From contig CALRQP020000020.1 of assembly GCA_943370355.1 (NCBI GenBank), positions 1 to 64,000 on the forward strand: a DNA stretch of 64,000 nt. Direction: 5' to 3'. Made by a program: the position numbers and the translations under genes. Each line of letters starts with the position of its first letter. Position 1 is the stretch's first letter. This document shows positions 16,414 through 24,580 of the stretch, one piece after another. Origin of the DNA: JADCGM01 sp943370355 (GTDB taxonomy: Bacteria > Pseudomonadota > Alphaproteobacteria > Sphingomonadales > Sphingomonadaceae). The notes below the pieces were generated by a model that worked only from the letters and a program-made list of their open reading frames with translations, had not been told where the DNA came from and made no database searches.

Positions 16414-16802
16414 GCACCGCCCTTGCCGAGCGCGATTTTCAGCAGGCCGACACTCTTCTTGTAGAGGCTCGATGCCGTCGCATAGTCGCTCTGGACGCGG
16501 CCAAGCGCGAGCATTTCATCTTCCAGCGACACGCTGTTGCCGTTCGGCTTGACGTCCGACGAGCCGAACTTCACCCCGCTGCCAATGCTGGCAATCGGCT
16601 TGGCGCCCAAGGCGACCATCCGGTCGGACAGCGCGACACCCGGCCCCGGCAGCTTCGAGGCGAAGTCGTCCGGAACGACGCGCGCGCGGTAGCCGGGCGT
16701 ATCCGCATTCGCGATATTCTCAGCGATGACCGACTGGCGCTTGACCAGGGTCTGCATCGACGCAGCCAGCGAATCCAGCAACCCAATTCCACTGTTTTTC
16801 AT
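16410..16802 (-). CDS. flgB: Flagellar proximal rod protein FlgB
   Basis: This 130-residue rod protein has the FlgB N-terminal helix (GLLDSLAASMQTLVKRQSVIAENIANADTPGYRAR) and C-terminal helix (SLEDEMLALGRVQSDYATASSLYKKSVGLLKIAL). It is translationally coupled to the flaEY-like gene upstream by an ATGA overlap, and is about 4.8 kb from flgC, on the opposite strand. Most flagellar clusters keep flgB and flgC adjacent. Confidence 0.95.
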   Translation of the reverse strand: MKNSGIGLLDSLAASMQTLVKRQSVIAENIANADTPGYRARVVPDDFASKLPGPGVALSDRMVALGAKPIASIGSGVKFGSSDVKPNGNSVSLEDEMLALGRVQSDYATASSLYKKSVGLLKIALGKGGA

Positions 16803-19474
16803 AGACTTGTTCCTGTGTTCATGGCGGTCAGCCGCGCGAGCGCCTGCTGATAATTTTTGAGCTTGGCCGACGCGCCGGGCGGGGCGCTTCCCGACCGGTG
16901 CAGCGCGGCGTCGTTGACGATCTGCGCCTTGGTGTCGCTCCAGTAGAGCGAGCGCGCCGCGCTCTGGATCGTCGACATCGCGGCCTCGATCCGGGTTTGT
17001 GCGAACGTCGCGTCACTCACCTTGCCGAGCGACAGCGCGCGGTCGAGATCGAGGCTGAACGTGCCGCCGGGTGTTACGATGGGCGTCTTCCCGCCTGCCG
17101 ATATCTTCGGCTGTTCGAGCTGGGCGGGGGCAAGGCCCAGTTTCGACAGTGCATCCTGGCCATCGGGGCCGGCGCGCACTTCGATCCGTGCGGTCTTCGA
17201 CGCTTCGATTTTGAGCGTCGTGCCCGCGGACAGCGAAAGCGCGGTCGCTTTACCTGCCGTGCCGAGCAGCAGCGACACCTTCTTGGCGAGGCTCGCCATC
17301 GTCTCATTTTCGGCAATGGTGACGGTGCGGAGGGCGCCCGTGCCGACGCGCAGGCGGAAGCTGTCCCCGGTGCGGACATTCGTCTGGGCGGTCAGCGCCA
17401 TCGACTCAGGCGCGTTCAATGCGCCGCGATGCAGGCCGATCGCCCCGAGTACCGCTGCCCCTTTGGGCGCTGCCGCGACCGTGACCGGCTCGGTCCGGCC
17501 GCCGATCGTACCAAATCGTTGGATGTCTCCGACCGCCCCATCGCTGCCGATCCTCGCAACAAATCCGTCGGTCGCGCCGATCGCATTGCCGCCCAGATCG
17601 CCACTGCTCCGCCCGGCCGCAAACAACTCGCCGTCAAGCCAGGTCAGGCTGTCGACCCGATCGTCCTTGGCCGAAGCGAGCAGGCTTTTGTTCAGGACCG
17701 AAAGTTGCGCATCGAGCTGCGTGACCGTGCCGTCACCAGCCGAAGAGCCGCCAATGGCGATGGCCCCGCTCGCGGCATCGACAGCAATCGATGCTGCACG
17801 ACCAGCACCCAGTGAAACAACGTCGCCAATCGCCAGCGTAGCCGGGTCGGCGCCGCGCAACATGGCTTGCCCATCCTCATTGGATGCGATGAGTACAGTC
17901 CCATCCGCCCCGATTGCCAAAGCGGCGACGCCGTCCTTGCCGGACCCGCCGAACTGGGCGCGTGCCAAGATTTTTCCGTCGGCATTGAGTCGTGTGACGA
18001 AGCCATCCTGGGCCCCGGCACCCGTCTGGCCCGGCAAAGCCCCGCTGACCGTTCCGCCGACATAGATGCTGCCGTCGCCTCCGACCGCGAGCGCCGTCGC
18101 GCCGTCCTCGGCGCGGCTGTCGAGCTGCGTCGTGAAGCGCGGTGTACCGTCTACGGCGAAGCCAGCAACGAAGGCATCCTTGCCGTTCAGCTGGTCGAGC
18201 GAGGTCAGTTTCGCGGTGGTCGATCCGGCCACGATCACGCCGCCGTCGGGCGCAAGCGCCACCGATGCGCCATCGGTGGGACCCGTGCCGCCGAGCGTCC
18301 GCTGCCAAAGCGTCCGACCTTCGCTGTCGAGCTTGGTCAGCACCAGCCGGTCGCGGCCATCGGATAAATGCGCGCCCATGTCGCCGGCACTCGTCCCAAT
18401 GACGAAGCTCGACCCGTCGGGCGAGACCACGACGCTCGATGCACGGGTTGCTGCCATCACGGGCGCAGGAGCCGTCTTCGCCGTCGATTGGAGCTTGGCC
18501 CGCGCCGACGCATCGCGGTCTGTCGCATTGATCGTTGCCATGGCATGCGGCTGCAATTTGTCGTCGCCGACATCGAACCGCAGCACACGTGCCCTGCCCG
18601 GCGCGTCGAGCATCGTCGTACCCGTTGCGACGACGACGGCGTTCCCCGCATCGGGTTGATCGAGGCTGACGGTCTCGGTCGAGACTCCCGACAGCGACAG
18701 GCCCCATTTGCCGTCGGGCTGCTTCTCGACCGCGAATTGCGAGAGATAACGGGCAATGGGGAGACCGTCCGGGGTGGTCTGTGGCGTCCCATCTGCTTTA
18801 GTCAGCTGGATCGAGGACATCGCACTGTTGAGGGCTGCGGCCACTCGGTCGAGCGTGGGCGCACCGCCGTCAAGCGGCACGATGACCGTGTCGGTCCGAC
18901 CGCTCTTGGTCAGCTTCACGCTGAGCGACGTCACCCCGATCAGACCGGTCAGCGCGCTCTCGCGGGCATCGGCAACGCCCTTGCCCTTCACCGATGCGGC
19001 GGTCTTCGGAAGCGCCACCGACTGCAGGTTCCATTGCGGACTGCCAAATCCCAGCCGCAGCTTTTCGACATCGGCCCCGGCGATGAAGCCCTGCACTTCC
19101 GCGAGGCCGCTCGTGAAGCGCGCCGCCATCGCCGCGCGGCTGCCGTCTGAAAGGCCCGCCTTCGCCGCGCCGGCCGCGAGCGTGTGCAGCCGGTCGAGCG
19201 CCTTGTAGAGCGCGAAGGTCGCGGCAAGATCCTTGTTCGCCGAGTCGGGCGGATCGATCAGGCTTTTGAGCTTGAGAACGGTATCGGCGCGGGCCGAGGG
19301 TTGGGTCGTTTCCCAGGGTGCTGTTGCGGCCGGCGTCGTGAACTGCGCCTTGGCGATCCCGACCGCCGCGGTCAGGATGTCGCCGCTGTCCGTCGTAGCC
19401 ACGGAGCTGCTCGACGACAAAGCGCCGCCCAGCAGCACATAGGCCGCACTTCCCGACAGGACATTCATCGTCAT
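16799..19474 (-). CDS. flaEY: FlaEY-like flagellar regulatory protein with propeller-type repeats
   Basis: This protein of about 891 residues has three parts. The N-terminal part (MTMNVLSGSAAYVLLGGALSSSSS) is flagellin-cluster-specific and helical. The central part (about residues 370-700) has repeats of the SBBP/beta-propeller kind, such as GDGSIYVGGTVSGAL and GKDAFVAGFAVDGT. The C-terminal part has LKIEASKTARIEVRAG and a helical tail. Caulobacter has a similarly large protein, FlaEY, that modulates flagellin and chemotaxis gene expression; length, start and cluster position fit it. It overlaps flgB by four bases and faces fliG across a 92-base gap. A second ATG lies six bases in. The mechanism is unknown. 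Confidence 0.6.
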   Translation of the reverse strand: MTMNVLSGSAAYVLLGGALSSSSSVATTDSGDILTAAVGIAKAQFTTPAATAPWETTQPSARADTVLKLKSLIDPPDSANKDLAATFALYKALDRLHTLAAGAAKAGLSDGSRAAMAARFTSGLAEVQGFIAGADVEKLRLGFGSPQWNLQSVALPKTAASVKGKGVADARESALTGLIGVTSLSVKLTKSGRTDTVIVPLDGGAPTLDRVAAALNSAMSSIQLTKADGTPQTTPDGLPIARYLSQFAVEKQPDGKWGLSLSGVSTETVSLDQPDAGNAVVVATGTTMLDAPGRARVLRFDVGDDKLQPHAMATINATDRDASARAKLQSTAKTAPAPVMAATRASSVVVSPDGSSFVIGTSAGDMGAHLSDGRDRLVLTKLDSEGRTLWQRTLGGTGPTDGASVALAPDGGVIVAGSTTAKLTSLDQLNGKDAFVAGFAVDGTPRFTTQLDSRAEDGATALAVGGDGSIYVGGTVSGALPGQTGAGAQDGFVTRLNADGKILARAQFGGSGKDGVAALAIGADGTVLIASNEDGQAMLRGADPATLAIGDVVSLGAGRAASIAVDAASGAIAIGGSSAGDGTVTQLDAQLSVLNKSLLASAKDDRVDSLTWLDGELFAAGRSSGDLGGNAIGATDGFVARIGSDGAVGDIQRFGTIGGRTEPVTVAAAPKGAAVLGAIGLHRGALNAPESMALTAQTNVRTGDSFRLRVGTGALRTVTIAENETMASLAKKVSLLLGTAGKATALSLSAGTTLKIEASKTARIEVRAGPDGQDALSKLGLAPAQLEQPKISAGGKTPIVTPGGTFSLDLDRALSLGKVSDATFAQTRIEAAMSTIQSAARSLYWSDTKAQIVNDAALHRSGSAPPGASAKLKNYQQALARLTAMNTGTSL

Positions 19475-19502
19475 GACCGCAGCGCATCTAGCGGTTCGGG
19501 AG

Positions 19503-19517
19503 CTAACCCGGCGTAAA
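19503..19517 (-). promoter_or_regulatory. CtrA-box-like motif upstream of flaEY
   Basis: Read on the minus strand this is TTTA-N7-TTAG, two bases off TTAA-N7-TTAA. It lies 21 bases from the GGCAA-type palindrome, nearly the same spacing as at flgC. Confidence 0.25.
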
Positions 19518-19523
19518 CCGGCG

Positions 19524-19537
19524 GGCAGGCAGGAAGC
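19524..19537 (+). promoter_or_regulatory. Possible sigma-54 (-24/-12) promoter for fliG
   Basis: GGCAGGCAGGAAGC has GG and GC separated by exactly 10 bases, with GGCA at the -24 side. The -12 side lacks the usual TT before GC. The predicted start would be about 12 bases further on, 18-20 bases before fliG. Confidence 0.3.
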
Positions 19538-19538
19538 G

Positions 19539-19551
19539 GGCAATAACTGCC
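19539..19551. promoter_or_regulatory. GGCAA-type palindrome (FlbD ftr-like site), flaEY/fliG gap
   Basis: GGCAATAACTGCC belongs to the same motif family as the sites at 11154, 21188 and 21210. It lies between divergent flaEY and fliG, 15 bases before the fliG ATG, close to where a transcription start would fall; a bound regulator could block or steer transcription either way. Confidence 0.5.
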
Positions 19552-19566
19552 TAGCTGGATGCTCGC

Positions 19567-20595
19567 ATGAAACTGCCTCTCGCCGAACCGCCCGAACTGC
19601 GCCGCTATACCGGCATGCAGCGCGCTGCTGCGCTGATGCTCGCGCTTGGCGAAGAGCATGGCGGGCCGATCTGGGCGCAGCTCGCCGAGGATGAGGTCAA
19701 GGAACTCTCGGCCGCCATCTCATCGCTGGGCCGCACACCCGGCCCCGTCGCCGAATATCTGTGCAGTCAGTTCAGCGCCGAACTCGGCGGTGTGTCCAAT
19801 TTCAACGGCTCCTTCGAGACGACCGAACGGCTGCTGCTCGCGGCGCTGCCGCCCGAGAAGGTCAAGTCGATCATGGAAGACGTGCGCGGCCCCTATGGCC
19901 GTACGATGTGGGACAAGCTCGGCAATGTGAACGAGGCGGTGCTCGCCTCCTATCTGCGCAATGAATATCCGCAGACCGTTGCGGTCATCCTGCACAAGCT
20001 GAAGGCGGATCATGCCGCGCGCGTGCTGACCGAACTGCCCAACGAACTGGCGATCGAAGTCATCGCGCGGATGCTGAAACTGGAAACGGTGCAGAAGGAC
20101 GTGCTCAACGAGATCGAGCAAACACTTCGCGCCGAATTCATGACCAATCTCGCCCGCACGCAGAAGCGCGATCCGCATGAGGCGATGGCTGAAGTATTCA
20201 ACGCGTTCAGCCGCTCGACCGAAGAGTCCTTGCTCACCGCGCTCGAAGGCCGTGCGCCCGAATCGGCGGAGAAAATCCGTGCGCTGATGTTCACGTTCGA
20301 GGACCTGTCGCGGCTCACGCCGCAGGCGATCCAGTCGGTGCTTCGCGATGCCGATCGCGCCGATCTCAAGCTGGCGCTGCGCGGTGCACCCGAAGAGCTC
20401 AAGGATCTGTTCTTCTCGGGCATGTCCGAACGGTCGGGCAAGCTGCTGCGCGAGGAGATGGCCGCACTCGGCCCGGTCCGGCTGCGCGACGTCGAGGACG
20501 CCCAGTCAAACCTCGTTCGCGTCGCCAAATCGCTGGCGGATCGCGGCGAAATCGCGCTCGCCGACAGCGGCGATGGCGATGAAGTGCTGATCTGA
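19567..20595 (+). CDS. fliG: Flagellar motor switch protein FliG
   Basis: This 342-residue protein has the FliG N-terminal domain (RAAALMLALGEEHGGPIWAQL), the middle EHPQT-type motif written here as NEYPQTVAVILHKLK, and the C-terminal torque helix region (DLFFSGMSERSGKLLREEM, then LGPVRLRDVEDAQSNLVRVAKSL). It binds FliF and interacts with MotA. The stop overlaps the fliH start by one base. fliF, normally upstream of fliG, follows fliH here. Confidence 0.97.
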   Translation: MKLPLAEPPELRRYTGMQRAAALMLALGEEHGGPIWAQLAEDEVKELSAAISSLGRTPGPVAEYLCSQFSAELGGVSNFNGSFETTERLLLAALPPEKVKSIMEDVRGPYGRTMWDKLGNVNEAVLASYLRNEYPQTVAVILHKLKADHAARVLTELPNELAIEVIARMLKLETVQKDVLNEIEQTLRAEFMTNLARTQKRDPHEAMAEVFNAFSRSTEESLLTALEGRAPESAEKIRALMFTFEDLSRLTPQAIQSVLRDADRADLKLALRGAPEELKDLFFSGMSERSGKLLREEMAALGPVRLRDVEDAQSNLVRVAKSLADRGEIALADSGDGDEVLI

Positions 20596-21173
20596 TGGCC
20601 GGTGCCGTCAGCCAGCTGCAGTGGCTCGACCTTGCCGCGCCCGCCCCGGCGGTCGCGATCGATCCGCAGCATGAGGCCGATGTCGCAATCGCCCGCGCCG
20701 AGGGGTTCGATGCCGGCTATGCGGCCGCACGAGCCGAAGCAGACGCCGCACACGCCGCTGCGACGCGCGCGATCGAGACGGCGCTGCGCGACTCAGGCGC
20801 ACAGATCGACCGACTGATCGCCGAGCTTTCGGCCGAAGCTGCGAATCTGGCTCTGGCGATCGGCGACCATCTCGCCGGTCACACACGCGACACTGACGCA
20901 GCGCTTGCCAAGCTGATTGGCGACGCTGTGCGCCAGGCGGTTGGCCAGCCGGTACTCCGCCTCACCGTCGCACCCGAAAGGGTCGAGGCCGTTCGGACCC
21001 TCGCCAGCGCGGCCGTCGACCGGATCGGCGCCGGCATCCGCGTCGATGTCGAAGGCGAAGCCGGGCTTCAGCCCGGTGACATTCGCGCCGACTGGCAGAC
21101 GGGGGGACTTCAGGCCTCTGCCGAGGAACGGCGCAGCGCCATTCTGACCAGCCTTGCCTCGGCGGGCCTTTGA
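20595..21173 (+). CDS. fliH: Flagellar export regulator FliH (FlbE)
   Basis: This 192-residue protein has an Ala/Glu-rich N-terminal half (YAAARAEADAAHAAATRAIETAL) of the type that forms FliH coiled coils. Its C-terminal domain contains LIGDAVRQAVGQPVLRLTVAPERVEAVRTLA and GDIRADWQTGGLQAS, which match the FliH/FlbE C-terminus. It regulates the FliI ATPase and ties it to FliN; fliI is not in the window. It is coupled to fliG. Confidence 0.85.
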   Translation: MAGAVSQLQWLDLAAPAPAVAIDPQHEADVAIARAEGFDAGYAAARAEADAAHAAATRAIETALRDSGAQIDRLIAELSAEAANLALAIGDHLAGHTRDTDAALAKLIGDAVRQAVGQPVLRLTVAPERVEAVRTLASAAVDRIGAGIRVDVEGEAGLQPGDIRADWQTGGLQASAEERRSAILTSLASAGL

Positions 21174-21187
21174 CGCCCGCCCAACCC

Positions 21188-21200
21188 GGCAATTACTGCC
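21188..21200. promoter_or_regulatory. GGCAA-type palindrome 1 upstream of fliF
   Basis: GGCAATTACTGCC is the first of two tandem copies (the next begins at 21210, 22 bases on, two helical turns) in the gap between fliH and fliF. Tandem placement on one DNA face is typical of enhancer or operator sites. Confidence 0.55.
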
Positions 21201-21209
21201 GATCTGGTG

Positions 21210-21222
21210 GGTAATTGCTGCC
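21210..21222. promoter_or_regulatory. GGCAA-type palindrome 2 upstream of fliF
   Basis: GGTAATTGCTGCC differs from copy 1 in two positions. With copy 1 it forms the strongest regulatory signature in the cluster. FlbD controls fliF through an ftr site in Caulobacter, which makes FlbD the natural candidate. Confidence 0.5.
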
Positions 21223-21227
21223 CCCGA

Positions 21228-21242
21228 TTAAACCCCACTTCA
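21228..21242 (+). promoter_or_regulatory. CtrA-box-like motif upstream of fliF
   Basis: TTAA-N7-TTCA is one base off the CtrA consensus. It begins 5 bases after palindrome 2 and about 60 bases before the fliF start. CtrA activates fliF in Caulobacter; chpT, a step of the CtrA phosphorelay, is at 33.4 kb here. Confidence 0.35.
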
Positions 21243-21302
21243 CTGCCCGGTCCCTACCCACTCGCCAGCCCCGCACGCTGGGAATCGTAGGAAAGACCGC
21301 AG

Positions 21303-22859
21303 TTGGAACCTGTAAAAGCCTTTGTCCGCCAAATGGGTTGGGCGCGGATCGCCGCCATGGCGGGAGTCGCAGCACTGCTCGTCGCCGGCTTCGCCGCACT
21401 GGCGATGCGCGAGACGACCGGGCCGATGGGCTATCTGTTCACCGAGCTCGACCCGGCCAGTGCGCAATCGATCGCCGAAAAGCTCGCCGGTCAGGGTGTC
21501 CCCTACCAGCTGTCGCCGGACGGCACCGCAGTGCTCGCGCCGGCCGACCAGCTCGCCTCGCTCCGTATGACGCTCGCGGCCGACCGCGTCGCGGGGAAGA
21601 TCGGTTATGAAGTGCTTGATGCGGAAGCGCCCTTCGGGCTCTCGGCATCGCGCGAGAAGATCGATCAGACCCGCGCCATCGAAGGCGAACTGTCGAAATC
21701 CATCGAGAGCCTTGAGCGCGTGAGCAAGGCGCGTGTGCATGTCGTAATGCCCGACCGCCCCTTGTTCGCAACCGAAGCGCGTCCGGCAACCGCATCGGTG
21801 CAGCTGCGCACGCAGGGCCGGCTTGGCGCAACGCAGGTCGAGGCGATCCGTTACCTCGTGTCGTCGGCGGTCCCCGACCTCGCGCCCGAGCGTATTTCGG
21901 TCATCGACCAGACCGGCGCGCTGCTCGCCCGCGCCGGTGACCCCGCCGATGGCGGCGCCGGCGCCTCGGACGAGCGCCGTACGGCGCTGCAGAACCAGCT
22001 GCGCGAAAATGTCGAAACGCTGCTCGAGCGTGCCGTCGGTACCGGGCTTGTACGTGCCGAGGTCGCCGTCGATCTCGATCCCGACCAGATTCGTGAGGAA
22101 CAACAGATTTTCGATCCCGAAGGCCAGGTGATCGCCAAGACGACCTCGGTCGAGAACACCGACAATTCGGACGAAACCAATGGCGTGCTTGGGGGCGCTG
22201 CGTCGGTGTCGTCGCAGCTGCCTGAGAACAAGCAGCCGGGTGTCGGCGGCGATGCGCGCAAGAGCCAGGCCAACCAGCGCTCCGAGGAAACCAGCTATGA
22301 CAACAGCAAGACCGACCGCACACGCATCCGGCCTGCCGGTGCCATTCGCAAGCTGAGCGTCTCGGTGATGGTCGATGGCATCCGTGACGGCGAAACCTGG
22401 AAGCCGCGGACGCCTGCGGAAATCCAGCGCCTGCAGCGGCTCGTCGAGACGGCGGTCGGCTTCGATGCCGCGCGCGGCGACCGGATCACCGTCGACAGCA
22501 TGAAATTCGCAACGCCGACCGACCTTGACGCGTCGGCAGGCTGGTCGGTCCCCACCGGCGAGCTGTTCAGCCTCGCCCGCGTGCTGATGATGGGCGGCCT
22601 GCTGCTCGCCGGCATCTGGATGATCACCCGCCTGCTGCGCGACCGCCTGCCCTCGCCCGCGGCATCCAGCTCCGAACCGATCCAGCTGACCGGCAGCCCC
22701 GTGCCGACCCCGCAATCGGTCGCCGCGCTTGAACAGGCCGTCGATGCCGAACGCGAGTCCGGCAACCTGCGCGCCACGATCGTGCGCAAGGCCGGTGAGC
22801 TTGCCTCCGACAATGCCGCCGAAGCGGCGACGCTGGTTCGCCAGTGGATGACCGCGTGA
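21303..22859 (+). CDS. fliF: Flagellar MS-ring protein FliF
   Basis: This 518-residue protein has two membrane helices, one near the N-terminus (IAAMAGVAALLVAGFAALAM) and one near residue 430 (VLMMGGLLLAGIWMITRLL). Between them is the periplasmic ring-building region (YLFTELDPASAQSIAEKL, SKARVHVVMP, and IRYLVSSAVPDLAPERISVIDQTGALL). The C-terminal tail (VAALEQAVDAERESGNLRATIVRKAGELASDNAAEAATLVRQWM) binds FliG. The start is TTG at 21303, supported by AGGAAAG 7 bases upstream; no ATG fits before the first helix. Confidence 0.95.
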   Translation: MEPVKAFVRQMGWARIAAMAGVAALLVAGFAALAMRETTGPMGYLFTELDPASAQSIAEKLAGQGVPYQLSPDGTAVLAPADQLASLRMTLAADRVAGKIGYEVLDAEAPFGLSASREKIDQTRAIEGELSKSIESLERVSKARVHVVMPDRPLFATEARPATASVQLRTQGRLGATQVEAIRYLVSSAVPDLAPERISVIDQTGALLARAGDPADGGAGASDERRTALQNQLRENVETLLERAVGTGLVRAEVAVDLDPDQIREEQQIFDPEGQVIAKTTSVENTDNSDETNGVLGGAASVSSQLPENKQPGVGGDARKSQANQRSEETSYDNSKTDRTRIRPAGAIRKLSVSVMVDGIRDGETWKPRTPAEIQRLQRLVETAVGFDAARGDRITVDSMKFATPTDLDASAGWSVPTGELFSLARVLMMGGLLLAGIWMITRLLRDRLPSPAASSSEPIQLTGSPVPTPQSVAALEQAVDAERESGNLRATIVRKAGELASDNAAEAATLVRQWMTA

Positions 22860-22873
22860 AGGATTTGAATGCC

Positions 22874-23197
22874 ATGACCGACTTCCCCGCGCTCGAGCAG
22901 ATGGACGGCATCGAACCCCTGCCGGTCGATTTCGCACCCGTTGAAGCCCCCATGCTCGGCATCGGCCCGCTGCTCGACGTCCCCGTCCATGTCCGGGCCG
23001 TGCTCGGCCGCGCGGTCATGGACGTCGGCACGCTCAAGCAATTGCAGCGCGGTGCCGTCGTCGAACTCGACCGGCGCATCGGCGAACTTGTCGATGTCTA
23101 TGTCAACGACCGGCTCGTGGCGCGGGGCGAACTCGTCCTCGTCGATGACCAGCTCGGCGTCTCGATGACCGAGATCGTCAAGTCGACGCGCGCCTGA
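22874..23197 (+). CDS. fliN: Flagellar motor switch protein FliN, main copy
   Basis: This 107-residue protein has a short acidic N-terminal segment and a SpoA domain: LLDVPVHVRAVLGRAVMDVGTLKQLQRGAVVELD, then VYVNDRLVARGELVLVDDQLGVSMTEIV. It agrees closely with canonical FliN, better than the 79-residue copy at 10897. The ATG at 22874 follows an AAGGA about 11 bases upstream. It sits between fliF and flbD, as in the Caulobacter fliF operon. Confidence 0.95.
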   Translation: MTDFPALEQMDGIEPLPVDFAPVEAPMLGIGPLLDVPVHVRAVLGRAVMDVGTLKQLQRGAVVELDRRIGELVDVYVNDRLVARGELVLVDDQLGVSMTEIVKSTRA

Positions 23198-23222
23198 CCG
23201 GCCCCTTGAAGGAATGACCCGC

Positions 23223-24578
23223 ATGTCCGTTCGCCTGCTCATCGTCGGCCGCCTCGGCACCGAACTCGCCGAGGCCTCGCGTCTTGCGGCCCAGGCCGGT
23301 GCGCGCATCAATCATGCGCCCGATGGGGAAACCGCGCTCGGCATGCTGCGCCGCGCGGGTGCCGACCTCGTCATGATCGACGTGCGGCTGCCGATCGCGG
23401 ACTTCATCCGCCAGCTCCGGTCGGAGCGCATCGCTGCCGAAGTTGTCGCCTGCGGTGTCGAGAATGACCGCGACGCAGCGGTCGCCGCGATCCGCGCCGG
23501 GGCGCGCGAATATGTGCCGCTGCCGCCCAACGCCGAAATGATCGCGGCGGTCATCGCGGCCTTCGCCGAGGAAGAGGCCGAACTCGTCGCAGCCGACCCG
23601 GCAATGCTGCGCGCGCTCGAACTGGCGCGCGCCGTCGCCAAGTCGGAAGCGTCGATCCTGATTACCGGCGAGAGCGGCACCGGCAAGGAAGTGATTGCCC
23701 GCGAGATCCACCTGCGCTCGCCGCGCGCTGCCAAACCGATGGTCGCCGTCAACTGCGCGGCGATCCCCGAAGCGCTGCTCGAATCCGAACTCTTCGGTCA
23801 TGAGAAGGGCGCGTTCACCGGAGCTGTTGCCCGCCGCGTCGGCCGCTTCGAGGAAGCCAGCGGCGGCACACTGCTGCTCGACGAAATCAGCGAAATGGAC
23901 GTGCGCCTGCAGGCCAAACTGCTGCGTGCACTGCAGGAGCGCCGCATCGACCGGGTTGGCGGCACCGCCTCGGTCCCCGTCGATATTCGCGTCCTGGCGA
24001 CCTCGAACCGCGACCTGGCCGAGGCCGTGCGCGCGGGCACATTCCGCGAGGACCTTCTGTACCGGCTGAACGTCGTCAACGTGAAGATGCCCGCGCTTCG
24101 CGATCGGCCCGGCGACATTCGCCCGCTGGCGATGCACTTCGCGAAGAAATTCGCCGACCTGAACCATCTGCCGTTCCGCACGCTCGATGATAGCGCGCTG
24201 ACCGCGCTTCGCGCCCATCCCTGGCCAGGCAATGTCCGCGAGCTGGAGAATTCGATGCACCGCGCGGTGCTGCTCGCGGCCGGGAACTCGATCGCCGCAA
24301 GCGACATCATGCTGGCCGACGGCACGCCGCTGTCGGGCCGCACGGCAAGCAACGAAGCCGGGGCCAACGTCGCCCAGCTCGTCGGCCGCACGGTTGCCGA
24401 TGTCGAACGCGACCTGATCATCGACACGCTCAAGCATTGCGCGGGCAATCGCACCCATGCCGCGCGTCTGCTCGGCATCTCGATCCGCACCATGCGCAAC
24501 AAGCTCAACGAATATTGCGCCTCGGGCGTCAACGTGCCCGCCCCGGGCGGCAATGACATGCTCGCGATGGCGATGTGA
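23223..24578 (+). CDS. flbD: Sigma-54-dependent flagellar regulator FlbD
   Basis: This 451-residue activator has an N-terminal receiver-like domain, an AAA+ sigma-54 interaction domain with Walker A ITGESGTGKE and GAFTGA (residues 196-201), and a Fis-type C-terminal helix-turn-helix (HCAGNRTHAARLLGISIRTMRNKLNEY). The receiver keeps a candidate D53 (MIDVRLP), but the acidic pair is replaced (LIVGRLG) and the conserved Lys is missing (YVPLPPN). A degenerate receiver is a known trait of FlbD, which is controlled by FliX, encoded at 14129. AAGGA before ATG 23223 decides the start. Confidence 0.93.
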   Translation: MSVRLLIVGRLGTELAEASRLAAQAGARINHAPDGETALGMLRRAGADLVMIDVRLPIADFIRQLRSERIAAEVVACGVENDRDAAVAAIRAGAREYVPLPPNAEMIAAVIAAFAEEEAELVAADPAMLRALELARAVAKSEASILITGESGTGKEVIAREIHLRSPRAAKPMVAVNCAAIPEALLESELFGHEKGAFTGAVARRVGRFEEASGGTLLLDEISEMDVRLQAKLLRALQERRIDRVGGTASVPVDIRVLATSNRDLAEAVRAGTFREDLLYRLNVVNVKMPALRDRPGDIRPLAMHFAKKFADLNHLPFRTLDDSALTALRAHPWPGNVRELENSMHRAVLLAAGNSIAASDIMLADGTPLSGRTASNEAGANVAQLVGRTVADVERDLIIDTLKHCAGNRTHAARLLGISIRTMRNKLNEYCASGVNVPAPGGNDMLAMAM

Positions 24579-24580
24579 CG

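Noticed and set aside
21240..22937. Long minus-strand frame opposite fliF
   Set aside because: It shadows a gene with strong FliF motifs; no start signal or family resemblance.
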